Assembly (NCBI GenBank): GCA_009733775.1
Contig: WOGZ01000007.1
Location: 62,001-126,000, forward strand
Length of the DNA stretch: 64,000 nt
From: Alectoria sarmentosa
Lineage: Eukaryota; Ascomycota; Lecanoromycetes; Lecanorales; Parmeliaceae
Reading direction: 5' to 3'
Part shown: piece by piece, positions 1-11,377 of the stretch
Layout of the letters: every line of letters begins with the position of its first letter
Position numbering within the stretch: the first letter of the stretch is position 1
Notes under the pieces: generated by a model
Told to the model about the DNA's origin: nothing
The model's database searches: none
The model's input: the letters and a program-made list of their open reading frames with translations, nothing else
Position numbers and translations under genes: made by a program

Positions 1-732
1 TCCTAACCCCTTTCAGTCTATGGCACATTCGACCTGATTACCCTCAGCCTCCATGATGACACTCGTCGCTATTCGAGATTCCATATTTCGGTATCCATGT
101 CCTTTGGTCGAATCGTGCATGACTACCGTACTCAAGACCAGTCAAGTATAGCCAGATGAAGGGAGCGTCTTGTGTCATACGCGGAGGACAAAAGTAAAGA
201 AAGGCTCGAAACATAGGCGAGAGGGATGATGGTTGAATGCCTAGTATTGAAGCAGCTTGATGTGAGGGAGGAAGTGGTCATGGACAGCTCATCATTGGTC
301 AAATCATGCGTGGGCAAAAATAGAGTTATCTACCTGCCTGTTATGGCAGGGTCTGGCTAAGCTGCTGTAGCCTTATGCGGCTCAATGGAACCCCACCACA
401 CCGCTTTCCGAATGTCTTGGAGACCAAAGAAACATCAACCATGCTCCAAGCATCGTGCGGAGCCATCAGATCTCTTCAAGATTGGCCAGTCCCTATATAC
501 GTTGAGACCATCAACTCTAAGGCTCCTACTTCCAGTTGTCCTTACGGAGTTTGGACGACAGATCGACTCTATGCGAGCCCTCGAGCTCAGCATCTACCTC
601 TCACACATCTATCCGTGGCAATGTTTTGATCAGTGGACCCCGTTTGCCCTCCTATACCACGCGCCGCCTCTCAAGACTTTGTGAAATCTTGAAGAGCATC
701 TTGAAAAGCATCTAGGACTCTGAATTTTGAAC
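1..732. other. No gene recognised at the left edge
   Basis: Only short open frames overlap here, in several registers and on both strands, and none reads as a recognisable protein. The last part is presumably the upstream region of the hydrolase gene that starts at 733. I see no RNA gene or repeat. Confidence 0.5.
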
Positions 733-3103
733 ATGGCAGCTTCAAATCGACATAAGCCGCTGGTTTATCGTTTGGAGGAGATCACTACGGCCAAATCACA
801 AGAGGACCTGCTGCTTCTGTTTCCCCCGAAATTCAGAGATCGGATGACAGTAACTTCTCTGAGCCCTAGCATTAATCTAGACCGTAGAACGTCCACTGCA
901 ACTATCTCCTTTCTTCCATTGAGCGAAGAACCTTTTCCTACGCCCTCAGATCAAGACATCTGTGTAGACAAAGATTTCTACGGCTTCACTCCACTCTATA
1001 CTCCAGAGGGGAGTATTGATGTGGACATAATCGCTATTACAGGGCTCGCTGGCCATGCTTTCGGTTCTTGGTCCACTGCAACCCAAAGAATGTGGCTGCG
1101 GGACTTTCTTCCTCGCGATATACCACAAGCGAGGATTCTGCTTTACGGATATGACTCCCACATTGTTAACAGCCAGTCCAGAAGCATACTCGCTGATTTC
1201 AGTTCCAACTTCATCGTCAAGTTCAACGCTATGCGTGCTCAGTCTCACAGCGAGAATCGGCCTGTTATCTTCATTGGTCACAGTCTAGGCTGTTTGATGA
1301 TCAAGGAAGCATTGATTGATCTGGGCTCTTACTTTGATCATCGTCGAGGTACGTAACTCTGGATGACTGACGAATTCTGTTACTAATACTTTTATCATAG
1401 CTTCAATAAGGCCGACGGTAAGATCCATTATCTTTTTTGGAGCGCCGCATCGAGGTCTCGAAATCACCGCTATGCAATCTATGGTGCAGGGAACGCCTTC
1501 TGAAGACCTGATCAGGGAGCTCAGGATGCGCTCGCCGACACTGGAGAGACTCAACGACGGATTTCGCCGCGTGTTCGAAGATGTGGATATCCTGACGATA
1601 TTCGAGATGGAACCTACCGCATCGTTGCGCATGGGTGAGTCCAATGCTTGGGAAAGAAATGGCCCACCAGTCATGATGGTAGAGAAAGACTCTGCCATTC
1701 TTTATTGGTCGAAGGAAACACACATCGGGTTGAATCAAGACCACTCTAGAATTGCCAAGGTAGACCGTGGCCAAAATGGATGTTATGATGATATCTGTCA
1801 TTTTCTACGACAGTCTCTGATTTCGACGGATAAAGCAAACACCATGCCCATCGTCCACACCCGGACCTTACACTCCTTCGCCTTACCAAGCTCTACGGAT
1901 GAAGCAAACCTCATGCCGACCGTCGAGGCGCGGTCTTCGGACTCGTCCACCTTACCCGCCTCCAGCAAGAGTGAATTAGATATCGGCCGAAAGCTATGTA
2001 AAGCGATCCGGAATGGCGACTCGAAGACTGCTCGAGATCTAATTCGATTGGTTGAGAAGGGCTCACTTGCAAAGTTGCGCGGCAACCCCCTGAGATTGGC
2101 ACTCAAACATTGTCCTGAGCTCGTGTCGACACTCCTGGACGCTGGCGCCGATTTATCAGCCAGGGACGAAAAAGCAGGTTCTCAAGCAATTCATGCTGCT
2201 GGGAAGTATGCCAAAAGCCCTAAAAACGTTCAACTTTTACTTGATGCAGGAGCCGACGTCAACGCCAAAGCGGACGCCGGATGGGTGCCGTTGCATTACG
2301 CTGCCTGTCACAACAACAATCCCGAGATCATTCAAGTCTTGATCGATGCAGGTGCTATCGTCAATGCCCCTGATGATAATAGTGGAATTACTCCTCTACA
2401 TGAGGCCGCCGCATACAATCAAAACCCTCAGATTCTTCAAGTCTTGATCGATGCAGGTGGTATAGTAAATGTCTCTAACAATACTGGAGCTACTCCTCTA
2501 CATCATGCCGCCGCATACAATCAGAAACCTCATATTCTCCAAGTCTTGATCGATGCAGGTGCTACCGTCAATGCCCTTAATAATAATGGATTTACTCCTC
2601 TACATTCTGCCGCCGCATACAATCAGAAACCTCATATTCTCCAAGTCTTGATCGATGCAGGTGCTACCGTCAATGCCCTTAATAATAATGGAGCTACTCC
2701 TCTACATTCTACCGCCGCCAACAACAACAATCCTATGAATGTCCAAGTCTTGATCAATGCAGGTGCTATCGTCAATGCCTCTGATAACGATGGATTTACT
2801 CCTCTAAATTATGTCGCTGCATACAACCAGAAACCTGGGAACGAGAATCCCGGAATATGCCGTGAGCTCTTGACTGCTGGAGCGAATCCCAAGCAAGTAG
2901 ACAATGATGGATACACAGCATTGTACTGGGCAATTACAGTAGGTAACAAAGTAGTTATAAGACATCTCTTAGAATTTGGGGCAGACCCACGAGCCATGTC
3001 AAGGAAGGCTGTTGTTTCGGAGTATTTGGATTTCGACAACAATGTCCCACACGCCACAAGAAACGAGATTCGTGAAATGATCACGAAAGCCACAAGACCC
3101 TGA
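733..3103 (+). CDS. SERAC1-like alpha/beta-hydrolase with C-terminal ankyrin repeats
   Basis: Two exons (733-1348 and 1401-3103) give 772 residues. The 52-nt intron 1349-1400 has a GTACGT donor, a TACTAAT branch site and a CATAG acceptor, and joining the exons keeps the frame. The N-terminal half is an SERAC1/DUF676-type hydrolase: ITGLAGHAFGSW carries the first strand and oxyanion loop, GHSLGC holds the nucleophile Ser near residue 184, and FFGAPHRG follows directly after the splice. Residues from about 420 to 750 form nine or ten ankyrin repeats of the LQVLIDAGATVNA type. In fungi this hydrolase often replaces or precedes NACHT modules in NLR-like proteins, so a lipase-type effector or signalling role in self/non-self recognition is inferred; no substrate can be read from the sequence. 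There is no NACHT domain. GHSLGC replaces the usual GHSLGG. Central repeats are nearly identical at DNA level. The start is ATG 733. Confidence 0.88.
2509..2692 (+). repeat. Near-identical 102-bp ankyrin-coding tandem repeats
   Basis: Within the hydrolase gene, the stretch 2509-2590 recurs at 2611-2692 with no difference that I can see, a period of 102 bp or 34 codons. Flanking units (2380-2480 and 2700-2800) are close relatives. Such identity at DNA level, including silent positions, points to recent unit duplication or gene conversion inside the ankyrin domain. Confidence 0.85.
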
Positions 3104-4842
3104 AAGAAGGGCGCAGGTCGAGAACTCTAAAAATCGATATAATTCTGTCAATCTATCTCTGGATCCCACTAGAAAACCGAGCTAGTGTATGTTAGCATGA
3201 GAAGACGACGACTGTTCTCGAGCGGCGGAGGACCGCAAATTCCGTCCCCATGTCCCGGATCGGGCGGACCTTCGGAGGTAGAAGGGTGCTGGAGAAGCGG
3301 CCTGGAGGATTAACGTGAATGGAGTAACGGCTGGCTATGATGATGCTGGAATTGGGAAGCGTTATAAGGATCATCCGCGGCAAAGTCTGTCATCTCATGT
3401 GGAATCATGGGTCTGTTCTTGCGAGGTTCTATTTTGACCGGGGACTCATTTTGATTCGGCATTGAGACACTTGTCCGTGGATAGAACGTCGCAAGCGGGG
3501 TTTTATGAGATAATATATTGTATGTGCTTGGTAAGAGAATCATACGCTGCCTTGATGAACTTCGCCACTTGAGCGTTCCACATTCTCATAATCTTGTGAA
3601 TTTTCCCGCTTTGCAAACTTTCATGTGGGTGGAGCCTTTTTTCTCACATACAAGCGAAGCTCATGAATAAGACTTGATATGATTCATAGCGAGCGTACTG
3701 TCCTCATGATCCGAAACTACTCAGCTCTAGAGGTTCTTCAACTTTATCTTTCTCTTTTGTTCGCTCAAATCTAGGTAGATACAGGAGGCATCGACTGCGC
3801 CAGAGGCCCCTGCTAGAAGCGGCCCCCTTCAGGACCAGAGTATTCCCGCTATAATCCCGAAGTTCATTTCCGTCTCCGTGGTATCAGGAGTGCAGACGCC
3901 GAAGCTGCTTCCACCAAATGCAATGAGCACATCATTGGGAGAGTCCCCAGCTGAAGGAGAATCTTTGTAGCCTGGAGCGTTGCTAGAGACGAAAGTTCGA
4001 ATGACCATGCTCTGTGGGACTAGAATACCGGTGAGAACATATCATTTCTACAAAGTAGTGAAAGCCTAGGTCCCAGATAGGAATCCGTCAAGGTCCGATC
4101 GATTCCATCAAGGATTATACGACATTTGACTATATATCCTTCCTTCCGGTAGCATGAACGCTCACAACAAAATAACCCATTTGGTGGCACACGACCGTGA
4201 TGAAGGAAGACATGGGAATCTGTCTGGTCATGGCTCTATATATCAATTTTCGGGGATCGAGAGCCCCTCATTTCAGTGATGTAGAGTAGAGATGAAGGAT
4301 TCACCACGTTATTCAATTGAAGCATTGATGAATTGTGTCAACTATGGATCATTTAGACTAGTGGAATAGGTCATCAGAGCACAACATATAGAGTATGAAA
4401 GTTGTAGAAAGGCCAGACTCCCTTAGATGTGCCAAGCTCGCTAAGGCCCTTTGGGTTAGTTCGCTGATGTCGCAGCCTTGTGCTACCCTACCTTCCCGTC
4501 ATGCCATAACCCGAAGGGGCTTAGCAAGATTGGCACGTCTGATAGAGTGAGGCAAAGCTGAAACTCTTTCCCGGTGCCGCTGGTTTCGTTAAACCGTACT
4601 TCGGCCCTCGGACTTAAAAATGTCAGCTTCATGCCTGGTATCAACAGTGCTAACATCTGATCTCGACTGGCGTTTGACTTGCCCTGGACGTAAGGGGAAG
4701 GCCAGGTGTAGTACTAAGGCAGCTGTATCGTTCAAGCTTCAGACTTCCATCCATCCAAAGTGTCGGACTGACTAGCTTCCCATCGCTTCGGAATTTCAGC
4801 CTGGTAGGCTACGGCGGTGTTGAATCGATTGGGACCACGGAT
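3104..4842. other. Intergenic region without a recognised gene
   Basis: About 1.7 kb separates the hydrolase from the Zn2Cys6 regulator. Open frames here are short and do not resemble known proteins. The only structure I can support is the imperfect inverted repeat at 4416-4549. The last few hundred bases are presumably the regulator promoter. Confidence 0.5.
4416..4549. repeat. MITE-like imperfect inverted repeat
   Basis: The left arm, about 4416-4460 (containing GATGTGCCAAGCTCGCTAAG), pairs with the reverse complement of the right arm, about 4505-4549 (containing CTTAGCAAGATTGGCACGTC). The arms are roughly 45 bp with several mismatches around a loop of about 44 bp. Size and structure fit a miniature inverted-repeat transposable element or a strong hairpin. 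I could not identify a convincing target duplication. Confidence 0.6.
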
Positions 4843-7178
4843 ATGAATGCGAACTTAGACGTGAGGGTCAATGCGAATACCGAAATCGCTGATGGTCCTT
4901 CCTCTAGAGATAGCAGTCACCCCCCGACCCTCGCAAGCTGCACGCTTTGCCGCCGCCGCAAGGTGAAGTGCGACCGCACCATTCCCTGTGGCAACTGCCA
5001 GCGGTCAAAAGCCGAATGCGTCCCTTTCATTCCTTCACGGGCCGCACGAGGGAGGCAAGGTGGAAGGAAGAGAAAGAGGGAGGGAGGGGAAATACTGGAG
5101 CGAATTGCAAAATTGGAGGGCTTGGTCAGGAGCATTGAGGGGCATGATACGCTACAAGGCGAGCAAGAGAAGACGGCTGGCCAGGGTACCGTCGGCGATA
5201 TCAATACCAAAGTAGACGGTGGACCCCCAGAAGTTCATGACCGAAGCCAATTTGTGGCACCACGGCTAGAAAAGTACCTGGCAACTTCATTCTGGGTGAG
5301 TCTGAGTGAGGAAATTCATGGCTTGAAGGACGTGTTTGGGGGATCATCGGATGATGGAGAGGAAGACGAGGCTGAGCTGGCACCACAATCCGACATCTCG
5401 AGCTTGGGTCAGCAGCACTTGCAACAATCAAATCATTCGGGGTTTGCGATTCTCCGTACAACGATAGCCGGGGACATCATCCCTCCAAATTCCCATCAGG
5501 TCTACACGTTCTGTGACATATACTTGGCCAATGTTGACCCAATCTTTAAAATCTTGCATGGTCCATCCTTACGCAGATATCTACAGGAAAATGCAGCAGA
5601 ACTTGATTGCAGTCCAGGACGGGGGGGACTAGAGGCATTGAGATTCGCCATTTTTTACGCTGCCGTTACGAGTATGGATAACGGGGAGTGCAGATATCGA
5701 ATCGGCGAAGACAGGACGGTCCTATTGGCAAGATATCGAGCTGGGACGGAGTCGGCATTGGCTAAGGCGGACTTCCTTAACACGGTCGAAATGTCAACTC
5801 TGCAGGCATTGGGTATATATCTCGTAGGTCCTTGTGTAAAAGCGAGAAGTACATTCTTTATGGCCGACTTTAGCTTACGATGTACCAGGTATCCGTGCGT
5901 GCCAACGATACCAGTCGTCTCACGTGGATGCTCACAAGCCTTGCGGTCCGTATCGCTGAGGCTATTGGTCTAAATTACGATAGCACTACTTCATCATTTC
6001 AACCTTTTGAAAACGAAATGCGACGGCGCTTATGGTGGCAGATCTGTGACCTCGACTCTCATGCATCCGAAGATCGGGCGTCAAATCCTCTAATTGCTGC
6101 CAATTCTTTCAGCACGAAACTGCCTCTACACATCAATGATGAGGATATAAGTCTCAATTCGTTTGAGGAGGTGCGAGAGAGAGAGGGTTTTACCGACATG
6201 ACCTTTGCCCTAAGTTGTAATGAGGTGTTGGACGGGATGAGGACATTATCATACGTACCCGCAAGTGGAATTAGCCATTCGCAGGTCGGACCGCAAGAGG
6301 TGCGGGGCCAGAGTGTAGACACCATTATCAAGCTGCAGCGGCGCATTGAAGAGAAATATCTGCGCCATCTCAATTTGACTCGTCCGTTTCACTGGTTCAT
6401 AAGAATGGTTGCGGATATTATTACTGCCGTCATGTGGCTTCTCGTTTACCGGCCTATGAGAAGGCGCCCTGATAGTGTCCCCTCATCTCAGATTGCGCAT
6501 CCAGACATTCTTCGGCTTTCGGTCGATGTCCTCGAGAGATTTCATCAGCTACAAACAGATCCAGCGGCGAGCCAGTTCAGATGGGTCTGTCAAACTTACG
6601 TGCAATGGCACGCTTTAGCAGTGACAATTGCTGAGCTGTGTGTTGAGAAAGAGGGCCCAATGGTTGAAAGAGCATGGGCGATTGTTGAGCCTGCGTTTCA
6701 GCAACAGGCGCATCACGTGGCGGATTCGGACAAGGGCATGCTTTGGCGGCCAATCAAGAAGCTGATGAGCAGGGCACGAGGAGTACGAGAGGAGTACCTT
6801 ACCTCCCGCCTGGCACCGACGACTCCATCATCATCGGTGACGATCTTGAATACAGTCAATGGTAAAGATCCTTCAATCGGAACGGTGCAGTCCAACTCTG
6901 ACATCAAAGGTCATGCGCTGTCACCGATGAAGAGTATGATGCGTCCCATCCAAGGATATCAACAGGCCAATCCCATTGCAACCTCGGAACCTTTCGATTG
7001 GGATCCCTGGCTGACCGCTGCGACGGCCGCGACTACAACGACGACCCACAGCCAGTACAACTCTAGCGTGGACGATATGGCATGGATGAACTGGGAAGAC
7101 TTTGTAGACGATTTCCAAGGACAAGGTGACGCGGTATCAGGCTTGAACGCCTTTACACCGGGACCTCCAAGCGCCTGA
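4843..7178 (+). CDS. Zn2Cys6 fungal transcription factor
   Basis: Two exons (4843-5823 and 5889-7178) encode 756 residues. The 65-nt intron ends in ACCAG, and the join in phase 0 restores a continuous frame through the fungal-specific regulatory domain. A C6 binuclear zinc cluster has cysteines at residues 33, 36, 43, 49, 52 and 59 (CTLCRRRKVKC, then CGNCQRSKAEC), followed by a basic linker and a short coiled-coil-like segment (ILERIAKLEGLVRSIE). The middle region (about 200-560) contains the Fungal_trans signature, with RLTWML and MRRRLWWQICDLDSHASED-type motifs. The C-terminus is low-complexity with a T-rich run and acidic and aromatic residues, perhaps an activation region. It is expected to be nuclear and to bind CGG-type half sites. 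The MFS transporter downstream on the same strand is a natural candidate target, by inference from position. The specific pathway is unknown. Confidence 0.9.
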
Positions 7179-7745
7179 GCGTGATACGATAAATGTCAAT
7201 CCACTGGAGCTGAAATTTAGGGTTCTTCTGCTAGACTCGACGCTGATTAAAATACCAGTCCGACATTGTGGCAACAATGAAAGAGACGTCGGCATGAGGG
7301 CAAGAGTCCGAAAAGCCGACCTTATTTTCAGCCTCGTCGTAAGCATACCTAAGTTCCCCAGTCTTTGACAGGAATGGTGATGTAATGAAAAGTAGAGAAG
7401 CTTGGCAATTAGTGTCCCATGTATCAAAATCCGATGGTACGCTAGCACGTATGTGGTTAGAGATTGGCGACAAACAAATACCGACCGCGGTGATTCGATT
7501 TGTAAGATCACTTTAAATTTGTTGTATGCCACTTTAGCATGCCAAAGCGCCGGAAGTATCGCCTTTCGGAAAATGATATCTCACATGTTAAGTTCGGAGT
7601 GAAATACTCTCGCTCATTAACACAATGAATTTACTTCCTGTAGTCTGGGTTGTCTTTCTGACGTCATCATGTCAACTATAATAGACCCTTCATCTTCTTG
7701 TGCTCGCCCCCTGTCCCTCGTCAATCTTCAAAGAATCAATCCGAG

Positions 7746-7786
7746 TCTTTTCTTTTCTTTTCTTTTTATTTCTTTTCTTTTCTTCA
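7746..7786 (+). promoter_or_regulatory. CT-rich tract upstream of the transporter start
   Basis: A run of TCTTTTC-type pyrimidine repeats lies 28-68 bases before the transporter ATG at 7814. Pyrimidine-rich tracts just upstream of starts are typical of strongly expressed filamentous fungal genes and often mark the transcription start area. The assignment rests only on position and composition. Confidence 0.5.
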
Positions 7787-7813
7787 TCACAGCCAACAAT
7801 CAGATCGCGCTCC

Positions 7814-9465
7814 ATGAAGGACCTTTTCCGAGAAACGGTGTTCGGACGCCTGGTCCACCTCGCATCTGGCGGACGGTTCTTCAGGCGCGATGAAGAGCTT
7901 GATCCGTCGACTATCCTTCCATATAGCCTTGATCCCTCCGAGTCTTCATCGCGATCAAACGTCAAGGAACTCCAGACCGACGTGGAAAAAGGCAAAGATA
8001 AGCGTTTAGTTGAGTGGGCAGAGAATGATCCGCACAACCCGAGGAATTGGTCTACGCCCAAGAAAGTCTTTGTCACGTTTCAGATCTGCCTCTTAACGAC
8101 TTCTGTGTACATCGGATCTGCCATCTACACCGCTGGCGTTCCGGCCATTCAACAGCAATTTCAGGTTAGCGAAGTCAAGGCTCTCTTGGGCTTAACCCTT
8201 TTCGTCTTGGGCTATGCGCTTGGTCCGATGGTCTGGGTGAGAAGACTCTTCATCTCACTTGGGAGTAGAGTCAGATCTAACCATGGCGTATATAGGCGCC
8301 CATGTCGGAAATCCCCTTCATTGGCCGTAATCCCATCTATATCGGAACCCTATTTGCATTCGTGCCCCTTCAGCTTGGCGTAATATACGCCAAGAACTTT
8401 TCGATGCTTTTGGCATTTCGGTTTATCACGGGACTTGTCGGTAGCCCCGTTCTAGCCACCGGAGGGGCCACGATTGCAGACTTGTACAAGCCTTCAAAGC
8501 AAGTCTACGGGATCGCGATTTGGGGACTTTCAGCGGTACTCGGTCCAGCCATGGGTCCTCTCATTGGCGGCTTTGCCGCAGAAAGTAAGGGCTGGAAATG
8601 GCCGCTCTGGGAGCTCGTGTGGCTCTCCGGTTTCTGCTTGGTCTTTCTCGTCTTCTTCCTTCCAGAGACCAGCTCAAGCAACATCATCTATCGCCGCACT
8701 GTCCACATTCGCAAGGCTACCGGCAACGTTAACATCAAATGCGAGCCAGAGCTCGAAGCCGAAGGCATGTCCACGCAAGAGATTCTTCTCATGGTCTTCG
8801 TCCGGCCCTTCACCCTCACTGTGAAGGAACCCATTTGCTTCGCTCTCAATCTCTACATCGCCCTCGCCTACGGTCTGCTCTACCTTTGGTTCGAGTCCTT
8901 CCCTATCGTCTTTGGCCAAATCTACCACTTCTCTCAGGGCCTCGAAGGCCTCGCCTTCCTCGGCATCCTCATCGGTGCCATTGTTGTCGTGATACCCTTT
9001 TTCTACTACAGCTACAAATTCGTCGAGCCCCAATTCAACCAAAATGGCGAACTCCGACCCGAGCTTCGTCTGCAGCCCGCTATGATCGGCGCGTTCTTCC
9101 TTCCCGTCTGTTTGTTCTGGTTCGGCTGGACGTCGCGCGTGTCGGTTCATTGGATCGTGCCCATCATCGGCACATCTTTCTTTTCCATAGGAACGTTCCT
9201 GCTATTTATGGCTGTGCTTGGCTACCTAGGCGATGCGTATCCAAAGTACGTGGCGTCGGTGTATGCAAGCAATGATTTAGTGCGATCGGGGTTCGGGGCG
9301 GCGTTTCCGCTGTTCGCAAATGCCATGTATTCCAAGTTGGGGGTTGCGTGGGCGAGCAGTCTGCTGGGGTTCTTGGCAATTGCATTCATCCCGATTCCGT
9401 TTGTCTTGTACTTTTATGGGCACAGGATCAGGTTGAGCAGTAAGATGGCGAGGCATGATTTGTAG
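7814..9465 (+). CDS. MFS multidrug/polyamine-type transporter (DHA1 family)
   Basis: Exons 7814-8236 and 8296-9465 encode 530 residues. The 59-nt intron has a GTGAGA donor and TATAG acceptor and lies inside the conserved motif GPMVWAPMSE, which only becomes complete after splicing. The cytoplasmic N-terminus holds VEWAENDPHNPRNWS, the hallmark lead-in to TM1 of fungal DHA1 exporters (FLR1/TPO/CAF5 group). About twelve hydrophobic segments follow, with LAFRFITGLVGSPVLATGG and DLYKPSKQ in the first half, then a hydrophilic central loop and six more segments. It is expected to be a plasma membrane proton antiporter exporting drugs, polyamines or a secondary metabolite; the substrate is not visible. 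Longer upstream open frames lack an ATG, so ATG 7814 is chosen. It lies 635 bp downstream of the Zn2Cys6 regulator on the same strand. Confidence 0.9.
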
Positions 9466-10264
9466 GGAAGATGGGCGGCCCATTCATAGAATTTAACGCA
9501 GCATTAGACTTGAGCGAGAAGAAAAAGTTCTAGAAAGCAAGTATTTTGGCAGGGAAGATGGAAGCAGAAAGGACAAGAGAAGCCTCATTTTATGAGTGTC
9601 TCTCGCATGTGATACCTATATAAAGCTGATGAGCCCCTTGATATATGGATCCACAAAGTGTCGCTTGGAATTGCGAGGGTGAAATGCGATTTGGTGGGCT
9701 GCGATTGGGTAGCTATTTGGTGGTACGTGCGATCTACAGCCGCGATGTATCAACACAGCCCGCTTGTTGTATATCCTCTCATCAAGCCAAGCACGCTCAG
9801 TATGCTAGATGGGAACTTTTGGCTCATCAGACCTTTCCAAGTGCTTCGTAATAATGTCAGTTGTTTAAATCTTTGAAGAGTTCCTTTATTTCTAAGAAAA
9901 AAAGCTTGGAATTGTTGGAGAAAAGAGCGGACGATTTTTTCTTTTTCTTGCGGATTGGATGTTGCTGATATGGGCGGCAGCCTGTGACTTTATTGGTGAT
10001 TATTTTGTACTTTATATTAAGAGAATGGCAATAACGCTCAAATTCGTTTCATAATGCGGTATAAAACCCTCCAAATTGTCCCCCCCGATCTCTTCTCCCG
10101 CGCGGAGTCACACCACTTTTTCCCTTTTATTATACCGATTCAAACGATACTTATACGCACGAGATCGCTATCTCAATGCAACCTACGCCCCTTTAACAAT
10201 TAGCATCTCCTTTAATCTCATATCCTTAATCGTCATCTCCCGCGGCGCGCAAAGTCCGCCACCG
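9466..10264. other. Intergenic region, no gene recognised
   Basis: The stretch after the transporter contains only small open frames with no recognisable content and presumably includes the transporter 3' UTR. It ends at the decayed dehydrogenase on the opposite strand. Confidence 0.5.
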
Positions 10265-10925
10265 GATTACTTATCCAAGTGGCTCCGATCAGTCTCGATT
10301 TTCACATGTATTCTGAACGGCCTCTGCGTCCCTCGCGGCGATCTCATCATTTTTGTAATCGTTTTCGTTATGTTTTTCGAATTCGAATTCTTCGGTTCGA
10401 TATGGACGTGTTTGTTTAAGATGCGCTGCCGATACCCCTCGTACGCCCCCTCTCCATACGCGGGCATCGACCGCGACATCATCGAGCGTCGCAGCGTGCG
10501 CGAAATGAGCCGTCCCTTTGCTGTAGGCCCCCGGGATGACGGTGTGCGCGCCGACGCAGTTGGTTGTCGTATTCGGTCAGGAGTTTGCGCCGGGGGTGAA
10601 GGCCTCGCTGGGGCCCGAAGCTCATTGTGGTCGGCGTTTGTGGATGAGGATGTCGATGTCGATTTGGTGGGCTTCTTGCAGGATTTTTGGGCGATGCCGG
10701 TTGTGAGGGATTCTTTCGCTGATGATGACGTTCAGGGTTATGGGACGCAGGGAGAGTTTTTTTTTTTTGTGGCGATGGCTTTGATTTTCTTGGACGGAGG
10801 GGTTGGTGGGGGGATGAGTTGCGCAGGCCGGCTTTGGCGAGGGCTTTTTGCGGTCATGTTTCCGAAGCTGTTGAAAGCGCCGGTGATGACGATGATGAGA
10901 GACGTTGAGGAGGGATTTTGTTTGG
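10265..10925 (-). pseudogene. Decayed short-chain dehydrogenase/reductase
   Basis: Read on the minus strand from about 10905, the segment opens with IIVITGAFNSFGNMTA, a good SDR cofactor-binding start (TGxxxxxGN type). An extra A in the next codons shifts the frame, after which ALAKAG appears. Further on, pieces in different registers include SLRPITLNV, KILQEAHQIDI, a garbled HNAGH region, and GPSEAFTP. HTVIPGAYSKGTAHFAHA matches the substrate-loop region of this SDR class, and SPRGTQRPFRIHV matches its C-terminal part. At least four frameshifts, two stops (near GPSEAFTP) and the loss of roughly 80 residues, including the YxxxK catalytic segment, show that the gene is dead. An open frame of 287 codons on the plus strand across this region is only the antisense of the relic. 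Confidence 0.75.
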
Positions 10926-11181
10926 GGTATAGACGTTGAATGTGTTCCTGGGAGTTGGGGTGTTGGCAGACTAGAAGCGTGTTAGATTATGAGGTGGGAT
11001 AATTGTTCGTTAGGCTGACGGTTTTGGTGATGAGAGCGATATTGTGGAATCTGCCGCTGAGACATCGTGAGGACGTGGCAAGGCTTTTATAGATCAGCAA
11101 CCTAGGATTTCGATATCGGAGGCAGGGCTGTGGTCTTCTTGCTTCGCCCAAAAAAAAAAAAAAAAAAAAAGACGTTGCACT

Positions 11182-11338
11182 NNNNNNNNNNNNNNNNNNN
11201 NNNNNNNNNNNNNNNNNNNNNNNNNNNNNNNNNNNNNNNNNNNNNNNNNNNNNNNNNNNNNNNNNNNNNNNNNNNNNNNNNNNNNNNNNNNNNNNNNNNN
11301 NNNNNNNNNNNNNNNNNNNNNNNNNNNNNNNNNNNNNN
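11182..11338. other. Assembly gap flanked by homopolymers
   Basis: A run of 157 N is bordered on the left by 21 A (11150-11170) and on the right by 18 C (11360-11377). The homopolymers suggest a sequencing or assembly failure and not a biological boundary. Nothing can be said about the missing bases. Confidence 0.95.
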
Positions 11339-11377
11339 AATTCCCGAAAAAGAAAAAAACCCCCCCCCCCCCCCCCC

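Noticed and set aside
10076..10939. Plus-strand open frame of 287 codons
   Set aside because: It is antisense to the SDR relic, whose family motifs are on the minus strand, and its translation resembles no protein.
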